Shown here: one piece after another, positions 1-7,999 of the stretch
Numbering within the stretch: position 1 is the first letter of the stretch
Layout of the letters: every line of letters begins with the position of its first letter
Source: CAZAKZ01 sp964485695
Lineage (GTDB): Bacteria; Planctomycetota; JAFGQW01
Reading direction: 5' to 3'
Length of the DNA stretch: 20,604 bases
NCBI GenBank assembly: GCA_964485695.1
Contig: CAZAKZ010000109.1
Span: forward strand, 1-20,604
The notes under the pieces: generated by a model
Told to the model about the DNA's origin: nothing
What the model saw: only the letters and a program-made list of their open reading frames with translations
Database searches by the model: none
Position numbers and translations under genes: made by a program

Positions 1-255
1 GGGTGATCCATCGACTCAGCTTACCACCGGTCCGGTTAAATGGATACCCCAGTGAGAGAATATCCACTGGTCATGACATATCACCCGAGGCAAGATCATT
101 TTCCGCCTTCGATTCCCCTTATGCCCTCTGTTGAATAACCAGTCGTGCAATCCTTCACGAACGGATGACACTGCCTGGAAAATAGCTGTTCCATTTCTGG
201 AAAGACGAGAACCGATTCGCCTGGAACCACACTCATGCGAAAGGAACTGTTGCCG

Positions 256-1014
256 ATGATAGCATGCAAACTGGAAACACGATGTCTGCTGGCGTTGCCC
301 CTGCTCGTTCTGGGGTTCTGTGTATGTGCTGCACCCGCGCAGATGAATGTTCCTGCATGGAATACCGGGGATACCTGGGGATCGTACAGTCCGCAGCTTC
401 CACCCGACTTCATCACCGATCCCACCGATCCCAACAAAAACGTTAACGCCGTGAATCTCCAGGACAACGACACCGATCCCGAAGATCCCGACGAGATCGA
501 GAGTGTGACAGCCCATCCTCCCGGAGGAGGACCGGACCAACCGATTCTTGCGGGGAATCCTCAAACGGTTCCGGTAGGAACCACACTCACGATCAAGGTC
601 AAGCGGCAAACCCTGCCCGAAATTTATTATTGTGGGTACGATGCGGAAACCGTGCGCGTACTTCTTGTAAATGCCGGCCTCAATCTTGGCACCCTCTTTA
701 AAGGGTACAATCAAGCAGGCCCTGTGAAGTGTTGCGTCAACTCCGGCAAACCGGGTTGTCCTCACCTGGGTTGGATTGCGAATTGGTGGGAACCCTGGCC
801 TCCAAATAATGATCTCAAACTCGGGGAAGCTGCTGGTGTATTCGTGACCATGCCGGAGCCCAAGATTACAGGCGTTGTCTGGGTTCTGGTGGCCGTATCA
901 CTCGTTAACCTGTTATTGCTCGTGGCTGCGGTTACCGTGTTGGCAAAGATGTCCGGCCGGCTTCCGCCCAAACCACCGGAACCACATGAGAAGGATACAA
1001 AAAATTACAGCTAG
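256..1014 (+). CDS. Secreted/membrane-anchored protein, unknown function
   Basis: I do not recognise the family. The protein has a signal peptide (hydrophobic run LLALPLLVLGF, probable cleavage near AAPA-QM), an acidic Asp/Pro-rich stretch (TDPTDPN to NDTDPEDPDE), a Cys-containing middle (YYCGYD, KCCVNSGKPGC) and one strong transmembrane helix near the C-terminus (GVVWVLVAVSLVNLLLLVAA). A short Pro-rich tail with charged residues follows (RLPPKPPEP). This predicts an extracytoplasmic domain held by a C-terminal anchor with a short cytoplasmic tail. I chose the ATG at 256 because AAGGAA lies 10 bases upstream. An in-frame ATG at 235 would add seven residues (MRKELLP) but has no clear ribosome site. 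The next gene begins 96 bases downstream on the same strand, so the three plus-strand genes here may be co-transcribed. Nothing convincing as a promoter was seen in the preceding bases. Confidence 0.7.
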   Translation: MIACKLETRCLLALPLLVLGFCVCAAPAQMNVPAWNTGDTWGSYSPQLPPDFITDPTDPNKNVNAVNLQDNDTDPEDPDEIESVTAHPPGGGPDQPILAGNPQTVPVGTTLTIKVKRQTLPEIYYCGYDAETVRVLLVNAGLNLGTLFKGYNQAGPVKCCVNSGKPGCPHLGWIANWWEPWPPNNDLKLGEAAGVFVTMPEPKITGVVWVLVAVSLVNLLLLVAAVTVLAKMSGRLPPKPPEPHEKDTKNYS

Positions 1015-1097
1015 GTCGAGTAGCAGGTGTCCAGGAAGGAATCGACTCGATCGCGTCCAGGGCGGATCGGCCTGGTCACAGCCCACGTCTCGAAGTC

Positions 1098-1105
1098 GAG
1101 GAGGT
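1098..1105 (+). promoter_or_regulatory. Shine-Dalgarno site that decides a TTG start
   Basis: GAGGAGGT lies five bases before the TTG at 1111. Starting there gives a short lipoprotein-type signal sequence. The upstream in-frame GTG at 1027 has no comparable site, and it would place 28 Arg/Lys-rich residues before the hydrophobic core. Confidence 0.65.
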
Positions 1106-1110
1106 GCACC

Positions 1111-2283
1111 TTGACAGGTCATAGATTGCTGGCAACAGGGATGGTTGCCATGCTGATCGCATGGACCGGTTGCCACGGCTCATGGCCGCCGCTCCCCGTT
1201 CGCGGCATTCCGGTATTGAATCCAGGTGAGGTACCGGAGCCTACCATCCACACCTTGGCGATGCACGATCCCATCTGCCCTCCGCCGGGGAAAAGGGTCG
1301 CTTTTGCGCTCCTGGCCACGGCGCGAAAGCCGTTCAGGGGTATTCGTGAGGTGAAGCTCTTCGTGAAGGTGAGCACCATCGAACCTACAGGAAGGATCAC
1401 GGCAGGTACGGAGGAGTTACTCAAGAAGTGGGAGTTCCATGGCATTCAAGGCAATTCTTCAGTCCAGGTCGCTCACGTGAAAGGCGAAGGATACGGGAAA
1501 AACTTGCTGGTCCGGTACCGATTCGAGGTCGAAGCGTGGTCGGATATCGGTGGATTCATGGCCAGAAAGCGGTCCCACGAGGTCACGTTTGCCACCAGAC
1601 CCCTTCTGCCCGTTCAAAACGTCGATCCCATACCGATCTATGTCCAGGCAGAAAGTGTTGACGCTTTCGACGTGATCTTCATCCCGGATACGGATGTCAC
1701 GGATCTGGCCGAATTCGATTCGCACTGCCAGGGTATGATCCTGGAAGCGTTCCTCCTCGAGCCGACGCTGAAGTGGTTCAACAAGGCTTTCAACTTCTAC
1801 ATCAATCCGGTAAGAGCCACGTCTCACCCCACTCCGGCCCAGCTGCAGAGCGGACAGAATCCATTCAAACCCCTAAACTGGAACCGAATTTCGTTTGCGG
1901 AAGCCCACGTCATCATGCACGAGAACGATCTGAATGACTGGGCTGGAGATACCATCTGTACAACGGAGATGCAGAACCGGGGCACACTGAGGCACGAGAT
2001 CGGCCACGTGCTGTTCGGCCTTGCAGATGAGTATGTAGGTGGGGCGCATGAAGAAAAAGCGTTGTATCCCAACAACTGGTGCAGCAAAATCCGGGCAAGA
2101 CTGGAAGCCTCTGGTAGGAACAGGTCGGCATCGGACGTCGCGTTCATCGAAACGGACTCGACCAGTACCAAATGGTACAAGATATGCTTTGGTTCCTGCC
2201 AGATGAACCTGCAAGGTCTGATCGCGGTCCCGTACGATGAACCGTGTGTTCACCGTATCTTGTATAAATTCAGCAATCTGTAG
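1111..2283 (+). CDS. M64-like zinc metallopeptidase, predicted lipoprotein
   Basis: A predicted cell-envelope zinc peptidase of 390 residues. Read from TTG 1111, the N-terminus is a basic segment (TGHR), a hydrophobic core and a lipobox-like AWTG-C, with Cys21 as the lipid attachment site. Tryptophan at position -3 is unusual for a lipobox. Residues 295-308 read HEIGHVLFGLADEY, which fits the HExGHxxxxLxDEY signature of peptidase family M64 (the IgA-peptidase family). The preceding segment DVIFIPDTDVTDLAEFD…FNKAFNFYINP also follows the M64 pattern of a DxxxxxDG-like strand, helix and FNxY strand. The region before it is beta-rich and may be an accessory domain. Neighbours are another membrane-anchored protein and a small lipoprotein on the same strand. 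The family call rests on motif pattern, and the substrate is unknown. Confidence 0.8.
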   Translation: MTGHRLLATGMVAMLIAWTGCHGSWPPLPVRGIPVLNPGEVPEPTIHTLAMHDPICPPPGKRVAFALLATARKPFRGIREVKLFVKVSTIEPTGRITAGTEELLKKWEFHGIQGNSSVQVAHVKGEGYGKNLLVRYRFEVEAWSDIGGFMARKRSHEVTFATRPLLPVQNVDPIPIYVQAESVDAFDVIFIPDTDVTDLAEFDSHCQGMILEAFLLEPTLKWFNKAFNFYINPVRATSHPTPAQLQSGQNPFKPLNWNRISFAEAHVIMHENDLNDWAGDTICTTEMQNRGTLRHEIGHVLFGLADEYVGGAHEEKALYPNNWCSKIRARLEASGRNRSASDVAFIETDSTSTKWYKICFGSCQMNLQGLIAVPYDEPCVHRILYKFSNL

Positions 2284-2327
2284 TTTATCCTCAAGGTGCT
2301 ATATCTCCCCGTTCAGAGGACAGGACC

Positions 2328-2858
2328 ATGCGTGAGGCTGTTTGCTGTATCTTTCTGGTCGCTTTGGTGAGCTTTCCTGGTTGCCCGAGACCGGGACTGC
2401 GGCCCGATCTGGTGAAAATCCGTGCAGAGCTGGAGAAGAAGATCCATCCCTACGACCCCACGTGCGAACCGTGCGAGAAATGCCGGCACTTCGCCTTGCA
2501 TCTCGACCTCGTGAATGGAGAGCTCGTGCTTTCTGAACGGCGGGCGGAGAACCGTCCGGGCGGTTTTCCATTCCAGTCCAGAACGGGGGGAGCCGTGTCG
2601 ATCGTGTACAGAGACGAGCACGGAACGGAAATAGGGAGGTATTCCAAGACGAATCTTCTCCCGCATTCCATGTGTGGGCCGTTCCCCGAGGAGCACGAAT
2701 GGAATATTCCAGGCCGGGCAGAAACGACCGAGATTCTGCTTCCCTATGATTCCGGGATCGTGATCCTGGAAATCACGCGCAAAGGCCTGAAGACAGAGAA
2801 ATTCTCGGTGGGCGAAAAAATCGCGGGAGCCGATTTCATCGGTCCCCGCCGATCGTGA
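2328..2858 (+). CDS. Small predicted lipoprotein, unknown function
   Basis: A 176-residue protein of no family I recognise. The first 19 residues are a short hydrophobic signal ending in SFPGC, so Cys19 is a plausible lipidation site. A CEPCEKC motif follows (three Cys in seven residues), which could be disulfide-bonded or bind metal. The rest looks like an Ig- or carboxypeptidase-like beta domain (runs such as AVSIVYRDEHGTEIGRY and GIVILEITRKG). AGAGGACAGGA precedes the ATG. It starts 44 bases after the M64-like gene and probably shares its transcript, so a role with that peptidase is a reasonable guess only. Its 3' end faces the kinase gene with a 27-base gap and no clear terminator hairpin. 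Confidence 0.65.
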   Translation: MREAVCCIFLVALVSFPGCPRPGLRPDLVKIRAELEKKIHPYDPTCEPCEKCRHFALHLDLVNGELVLSERRAENRPGGFPFQSRTGGAVSIVYRDEHGTEIGRYSKTNLLPHSMCGPFPEEHEWNIPGRAETTEILLPYDSGIVILEITRKGLKTEKFSVGEKIAGADFIGPRRS

Positions 2859-2885
2859 ACCTGTCGCGTTCGAGGAACTCCTCGG

Positions 2886-5800
2886 CTATCGGATCAGCGC
2901 CCGTGCAACCCTGAGGCCGATGTTGGCGTTGCCGGTGATTTCCCCCAGGCGGTATCGTTGTGCGACTCTTGCGTATCTGGGTTCCGTAAAAAACGATCCG
3001 CCTCGAAATACTTTCTTTCGACCGGTGGCGAGGGTGTTGCGGCCGTCTCCGGGTTTGCCTAGGTCCTCTGGAAAGTCATAGCTGAAGGCATCAGCCGTCC
3101 ATTCCGAGACATTGCCCAGCATGTCGTGGAGCCCGAAACGGTTCGGCTTGAAGGTCCCGACTGGTGCATGGATCAGAAAGCCGTCGTCCCACGGACCGAC
3201 CCCGAGGGGTGGTTTTGGACTGTTCGGAGCAGAAGTGTGGTCTCTCAGGTTTTCCTTGCCTTCGAAGTGTGCAGGGGTATTCCCCCACATGTACGGGTTT
3301 CGAGTGCCAGCACGACAGGCGTATTCCCATTGGGCCTCTGTGGGCAGTTGCAGAGACAGTCTGGTCATGAAGTTCCGACCCTTCAGCCAGGTCATGCATT
3401 CCACGGGATTGAGCCAGGTGGTCACCTTCCCACCCATCTCCTTTCCGGGAGGATAAAGGGAAGGGTCTGCATACATGATCCGTTTCCACTGGCCCTTGGT
3501 CACCTCGAATTTTCCGATGAAGAACGGTGCCAGCGTGACTCGATGAAGCCGCTCTTCTCTCCCCTGATGATATTTTTCCGTCTTCGGCGATCCTGAACGG
3601 AAGGTTCCACCCGGCAACAGGACCAGGATGATTCCCGTTTCTCGAGTCAAGATCACCTTGCCGGATTCCGGATCGATCCGGGGTCGAGTACCGCTCGCGA
3701 CGTGCCAGAATTCCCAGAGTCCTGAATCGGGATCTCGGTGTATGGGCACCAGTCCGAGTTGCGGCTTGACCTCTCCCACGTCCCGGTAGATGTCCAGCCC
3801 CGCCATGTCCGCGATCGCCTCGCGCCAGGCTGCCTGGGCGCGGTCCAGGGAGTACTCCTTCAAATGAGCAGCGATGTTCAACTCATTCCGGGCTCGCGGC
3901 AGGTGGGGATCGGCAAGTTTTTGAATATTTTCGATGAGGCCTTCGAGTTCGGATCGGTCCTGTGGAGACCGTTCCGAAGAGCCCGTAGCCTCCAGCTCCC
4001 GGCGGTAGTGTTCGAGCTTTGAAACGAGGGCCTCGACCGGCTCGATCCACTTCCTGAATGCCGGGAGAGAGTCCGGAACCAGGGGCGGTGGTGAGTTCCG
4101 TTCGTTCAGCAGGTTTTTTGAGAGTGAAATGTCGAGACGATACGCGAGCTCGCGGCTCACGGATTCCTCCCGCTTTCGCGCCTTCTCTTCAGAACGGGCC
4201 CACTGCCGCTGGCTCGCGCCATAGAAGACGAGAAGTGCCAGCACGACGATGAGCGCCCCTGCTACGGTTGCTGCCACGGCCTTGTTTCGCTGCAAGGCGA
4301 GCTTCAGAAGGTAGAGAAAGGTGGGAGGACGAGCCGAGATGGGACGATTCTGAAGCACGGCATCGAGATCGGCGACCAGTGATCCGGCGTCCTGGTAGCG
4401 GAGCCTCGGATCCTTTTCGGTCGTTTTTCGAATAATGGTGGCCAGATCCCGCGGCACGGCGGGATTGACTCGCGATGGATTGGGCGGCACTTCCAGGAGG
4501 ACCTGTTCGATCAGCTGGGCCTCGGTTTCGCCCGTGAAGATCGACTGCCCGGTGATCAACTCGTAGAAGGTGGCGCCGAGGGAATAAATATCAGCCCGGT
4601 GGTCCAGAGTGATGAGGGACCTCTGGAGCTGCTCCGGGGGTATGTAGCGGAGGGTTCCGAGGATCTGGGAACGATCCAGGGTGATGGACTTCGACGCCTC
4701 GCGCACCTTGGCCAGCCCGAGATCCATGATCACGATGCGCTGGCCGCTCAGGGTGACCATCAAGTTGCTGGGTTTCAGGTCGCGGTGGATCACACCGTTC
4801 TCGTGGAGGTGGTCCATGCCGCGGGCGGCATCGACGAAGAGGGTGGTCAACCGGCGGATGACCGCTGGAGAGGGTCGCACGTCGTCCAGGTCCCTGGGAG
4901 GGTGGGGCACGGCGGCCTCGCCCTTCTCCTGCTCCCCGGGTCGAGATCCCGAGGCGGTGGAGAGGGCTCTGTCAAAATCCGGTGAGGTGGAGAGGGCGTC
5001 ATGGATACGTGCGAGATCCACGCCGTCCACGAATTCCATCGCATAAAAGTAGGTGGAACGTGCCTTGCCGGAGCTCAGGATCTTGACCACGTTGGGATGC
5101 TCACAGCGGCTGAGCGCTGCGATCTCCTGCTTGAAGCGGGCCACGGCGACAGGATTGTCCGCGAGAAATTCCGGCAACATCTTGATCGCAACCAGGCGCT
5201 CCAGGCTCTTCTGGCTGGCCAGATGGACCACTCCCATCCCTCCTTCCCCCAGCTTCTCCAACACGTGAAAGTCTCCGACCCGTTTCGGGTCTTCCGTTTG
5301 CGCCTCATCAGTTTCCTCACGCTCTTCGGTCGAGACGGCGAACAGGGCTGTGACGTCCTCCTCGACGCTGAGAAAGCGCTGGCGGAGCGCCTGCCCCCGG
5401 AGGATCTCACCGCTCAGGTAGTCGAGGTATTGCGGCGTCCGGCCAAGGCTGTTGAAGAAATAGACGCGCTCGAGCGACTCTGACTCGTGGAAGAGCAGCC
5501 ATGGATGAAGGGAATGGAATGTACGGTCCTTGCGTAGATAGAGGTTACCAGGCCTGATTTCTCCTGGAACGCCCGGGGTGCCTCGCGGGTCGACGACATG
5601 GCCCAGCTCGCCCATGAGGTCGATTATCCTTGCACGGCGTGCACCATCCGGATCGAGCTCCACCGACTCCACATAAACGAGCCGGGCATTATCCGGCCAG
5701 AAGATTTCGTTTCTCCATGCCGCCTCGAGACCGGTCTGCAACTTGTCAGCGGCAATTTCGTAGAACTTGCTATCCCGTGTCGAACCGTGGCCGATGACAC

Positions 5801-6140
5801 GGTTTCGATAGGCCGGTAACAGCACGAGCAGGTCGCGTGGGGAAATGGAACGCAGGCTTGAGGCGCTGCCGGGCGGTTTGTCCGCGAACAGGTGGCAACA
5901 GTCAACCAACGGTCTATCGGAGAGCTTGACCTCGGGGAGTTCGAGGGCATGCACCCAGTGGCCGACGGAACCACGAGCCAGCGGGCCGGGATCCTGCGGC
6001 GGCTTCGCAGCGACCGTTAGCTTGACGGAGGCTTCCCAGGCCCAGTATGCGGTGTCATGCCTCTCCTTGGCTGACTTGGCGTTGATGGCTCGTCTGATGA
6101 GCCCGGCTATGGGAAGAGGCAAACCGCCTGGTGGATTCAT
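2886..6140 (-). CDS. Transmembrane Ser/Thr kinase: HEPN-like N-terminus, degenerate FGE C-terminus
   Basis: A 1084-residue signalling protein. Residues about 25-145 are helical and contain YRNRVIGHG with R112-x5-H118, like the HEPN RNase motif. Residues about 150-270 form a second unknown region (LYLRKD, VYFFNSLGR, YLDYLSGE). The kinase domain (about 290-600) has a GEGGMG loop (298-303), VAIK (Lys320), HRDLKPSN (Asp454), DLG instead of DFG (473-475) and PPE (501-503). A Pro/Glu-rich insert of about 50 residues (near 375-425) precedes helix E. One membrane span lies at about 621-642, then a charged coiled-coil-like region to about 770. The FGE/SUMF1 domain (about 836-1084) shows LPTEAQWEYACRAG, GNVSEW, FRGGSF and GLRVAR, but the two catalytic Cys positions are Thr1052 and Ala1057. 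The kinase should be cytoplasmic and the FGE fold outside, as a sensor or binding domain. The start has no strong ribosome site, but an in-frame TAG lies 18 bases upstream and rules out earlier starts. Confidence 0.9.
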   Translation of the reverse strand: MNPPGGLPLPIAGLIRRAINAKSAKERHDTAYWAWEASVKLTVAAKPPQDPGPLARGSVGHWVHALELPEVKLSDRPLVDCCHLFADKPPGSASSLRSISPRDLLVLLPAYRNRVIGHGSTRDSKFYEIAADKLQTGLEAAWRNEIFWPDNARLVYVESVELDPDGARRARIIDLMGELGHVVDPRGTPGVPGEIRPGNLYLRKDRTFHSLHPWLLFHESESLERVYFFNSLGRTPQYLDYLSGEILRGQALRQRFLSVEEDVTALFAVSTEEREETDEAQTEDPKRVGDFHVLEKLGEGGMGVVHLASQKSLERLVAIKMLPEFLADNPVAVARFKQEIAALSRCEHPNVVKILSSGKARSTYFYAMEFVDGVDLARIHDALSTSPDFDRALSTASGSRPGEQEKGEAAVPHPPRDLDDVRPSPAVIRRLTTLFVDAARGMDHLHENGVIHRDLKPSNLMVTLSGQRIVIMDLGLAKVREASKSITLDRSQILGTLRYIPPEQLQRSLITLDHRADIYSLGATFYELITGQSIFTGETEAQLIEQVLLEVPPNPSRVNPAVPRDLATIIRKTTEKDPRLRYQDAGSLVADLDAVLQNRPISARPPTFLYLLKLALQRNKAVAATVAGALIVVLALLVFYGASQRQWARSEEKARKREESVSRELAYRLDISLSKNLLNERNSPPPLVPDSLPAFRKWIEPVEALVSKLEHYRRELEATGSSERSPQDRSELEGLIENIQKLADPHLPRARNELNIAAHLKEYSLDRAQAAWREAIADMAGLDIYRDVGEVKPQLGLVPIHRDPDSGLWEFWHVASGTRPRIDPESGKVILTRETGIILVLLPGGTFRSGSPKTEKYHQGREERLHRVTLAPFFIGKFEVTKGQWKRIMYADPSLYPPGKEMGGKVTTWLNPVECMTWLKGRNFMTRLSLQLPTEAQWEYACRAGTRNPYMWGNTPAHFEGKENLRDHTSAPNSPKPPLGVGPWDDGFLIHAPVGTFKPNRFGLHDMLGNVSEWTADAFSYDFPEDLGKPGDGRNTLATGRKKVFRGGSFFTEPRYARVAQRYRLGEITGNANIGLRVARALIR

Positions 6141-6598
6141 CTGCGCACTACCCCACTATTCACATCGAGAATTGTTGTTCAGACCACAGTGATTCGAGAG
6201 TCATCCTCCCACCAAAGTAGCAAGGCAAACGGATATTGTGCAGTAGAGTTCAGTCGTACCCGAGTATAGGTGCTTGACGCCCGGATTTCTACACGGCAAG
6301 TGGGCGTCAGACAGGGGCGAGTGAATAAAAATGACTGATTTGTCATCGTAATCATGGGGCGTCATCGAGTGGAGTGGAGACATCGAGCCGTGATGCTGGA
6401 AATCCGGTCCCCCTTCAAGTCGATTGAAGTTGCCTTCATCAACCGGCGATTCGCGTGCGCTCGAAGTGAGGCGGAACGGCACTCCGGCCGTTGAATATTC
6501 CTCCCGACAGATTATCATGGTGCACGGTATCCGGTTCCTGTATCCAGGACCGGCCTCGAGGAGAAACACCGGACATCCCGACCGGGAGAGTGAATATC
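6141..6598. other. Non-coding divergent intergenic region
   Basis: 458 bases separate the divergent kinase and secreted-protein genes. An antisense reading frame covers much of it (6201-6569) but has no recognisable protein character. The region holds three copies of GGGCGTCA: one inverted at 6275-6282 and two direct at 6302-6309 and 6357-6364. It also holds a small ATGAC-N6-GTCAT dyad near 6331. It presumably contains both promoters. No -35/-10 pair could be assigned with confidence. Confidence 0.5.
6275..6309. repeat. Inverted repeat TGACGCCC / GGGCGTCA
   Basis: Perfect 8-base arms at 6275-6282 and 6302-6309 are separated by 19 bases. A third copy of GGGCGTCA follows at 6357-6364, 55 bases after the second. 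Repeated half-sites between two divergent genes suggest an operator. A hairpin in RNA is the other reading. No T-run follows, so it is not an intrinsic terminator. Confidence 0.45.
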
Positions 6599-7999
6599 AT
6601 GAAAAAATCGATCCTGCTGATTCTGGCGGTCTGTTTCCTGTCCACCCTGATTCCGGCGCAGCCCCACCCGGGGGGCGTCCTCATGGGGGCCGGGCATCCG
6701 CGTCCCACCGATCACAATTTTCTCCAGGGCCACTATCTGGTGGACAAGACCACGGGCGTGCTTTCCACGTTTGCGGATACGGTCAAGGGTCCGGGACGTC
6801 CCTTCAAGTGGTATTTCACCACCATGGACGTGGACAACCGGAAGGTGGTCGTGGGTACGGGGGGCTACACCAAGGATAAGTACTACCACGAATACAACGT
6901 CAAGAACGGTGTCTTCTCCTACGATCCGAGCACCCTGAAGTACGCCACCCTCGCCTACAACGTGAACGACTTCCAGTTCATCTTCGGTGTCGTGGCCGAT
7001 CAGGACGGCGGCTGGTACTTCGACGCCTGGGGCCTGCCCACGGTGCGCTGGAACGTCTTTCGCACGAGCCCCGGCGGCGGCTCCTATTCGACGGCCCTCA
7101 CCACCGTCCAGCTCGGCTACAAACTGTCCCTCCACTACCCGCTGATTCGCGACGTGGACTCCGGCGATCTGCTGGTGTGCACCGAAGGTACGATCATCAC
7201 CTCGGTGGTGGAGCATCCGGTCTATACCCTGGCGCCGGACGGCACCTTCCAGACCTTCAACTGGAGCGCCCACGGGGCGAAGCCGTCCATGGGTCTCACC
7301 CAGGAGGTCAAGACGGGCGATATACTCTGGCAGCTCTCGAATGAGATCTTCAGGCTCTCCCGGGGCCAGCAGTCGAAGACCAAGATGGCCGGGCTCTATC
7401 TGGGCCAGCGCGAGTTCGCCTACGGCATGATCTACGAGAACCAGTCCTCGGCCAATCCGCTGCTCGTCACGTATGCGGTCCAGCAGCTCAACACGATCTC
7501 CTCCGCTTCCCTCCGGTGGATCGATCCGGAGAAGAACTACACCATCACCCGCACGGAGCGCTTCATCCAGGCCAATTCCTTTGTCCCGGTCCCGTATCAA
7601 TACCGCCATATCGCCCACCTCGGGGATCGCTACATCCAGACGGTGAAGACCGGCTCAAGGAAGTGGGACATCCGTTTCAACTTCCCCGCGTTGCCGGGCA
7701 AGAACTACGTTGCGGCCGCCGGCCTGTCCGGCATCCGCCCCGGCATCAAGATGGCCGACGACCGGAGGATCTGGCTGAATCCGGATCCCCTCCTCTTCCT
7801 CACGGCGAACAACCTGATCCCATCCCTCTGGAATCCGGGACCCCTCAAGCTGGACGCAAAGGGAAACGCACGGGGCTTCATTGACCTCACCGCGGTCCCG
7901 GCTCTCGGTGTCCCCATGCACATGGTGGCCATGGTGCTGGACCGGACCGCCCCCGGTGGCGTCGCTTTCGTCACGGAACCGTATCCGTTCCGGCTGTGA
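6599..7999 (+). CDS. Secreted beta-rich (propeller-like) protein
   Basis: A 466-residue exported protein. The start at 6599 is preceded by GGGAGAG eight bases upstream and gives a clean signal peptide (KKSILLILAVCFLSTLIPAQ, cleavage near PAQ-PH). A longer in-frame reading from 6491 has no such support. The body is rich in Tyr/Trp/Gly beta segments (MDVDNRKVVVGTGG, GVVADQDGGWYFDAWG, RDVDSGDLLVCTEG), consistent with a beta-propeller, although repeats are too diverged to count by eye. The last 100 residues or so change character (WLNPDPLLFLT, MVLDRTAPGGVAFV near the end) and resemble a C-terminal domain common in planctomycete secreted proteins. I recall this pattern but cannot verify it here. 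The function is unknown. Its last 29 bases overlap the end of the convergent protease gene. Confidence 0.75.
   Translation: MKKSILLILAVCFLSTLIPAQPHPGGVLMGAGHPRPTDHNFLQGHYLVDKTTGVLSTFADTVKGPGRPFKWYFTTMDVDNRKVVVGTGGYTKDKYYHEYNVKNGVFSYDPSTLKYATLAYNVNDFQFIFGVVADQDGGWYFDAWGLPTVRWNVFRTSPGGGSYSTALTTVQLGYKLSLHYPLIRDVDSGDLLVCTEGTIITSVVEHPVYTLAPDGTFQTFNWSAHGAKPSMGLTQEVKTGDILWQLSNEIFRLSRGQQSKTKMAGLYLGQREFAYGMIYENQSSANPLLVTYAVQQLNTISSASLRWIDPEKNYTITRTERFIQANSFVPVPYQYRHIAHLGDRYIQTVKTGSRKWDIRFNFPALPGKNYVAAAGLSGIRPGIKMADDRRIWLNPDPLLFLTANNLIPSLWNPGPLKLDAKGNARGFIDLTAVPALGVPMHMVAMVLDRTAPGGVAFVTEPYPFRL

Noticed and set aside
16..765. 249-residue minus-strand frame at the start of the window
   Set aside because: It opposes the exported protein at 256-1014, which has a proper signal peptide and membrane anchor. 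The antisense product shows no protein-like pattern.
6201..6569. 122-residue minus-strand frame in the 458-base divergent region
   Set aside because: No domain, no ribosome site, and it runs over the repeat cluster. Its composition is not protein-like, although a small gene cannot be fully excluded.
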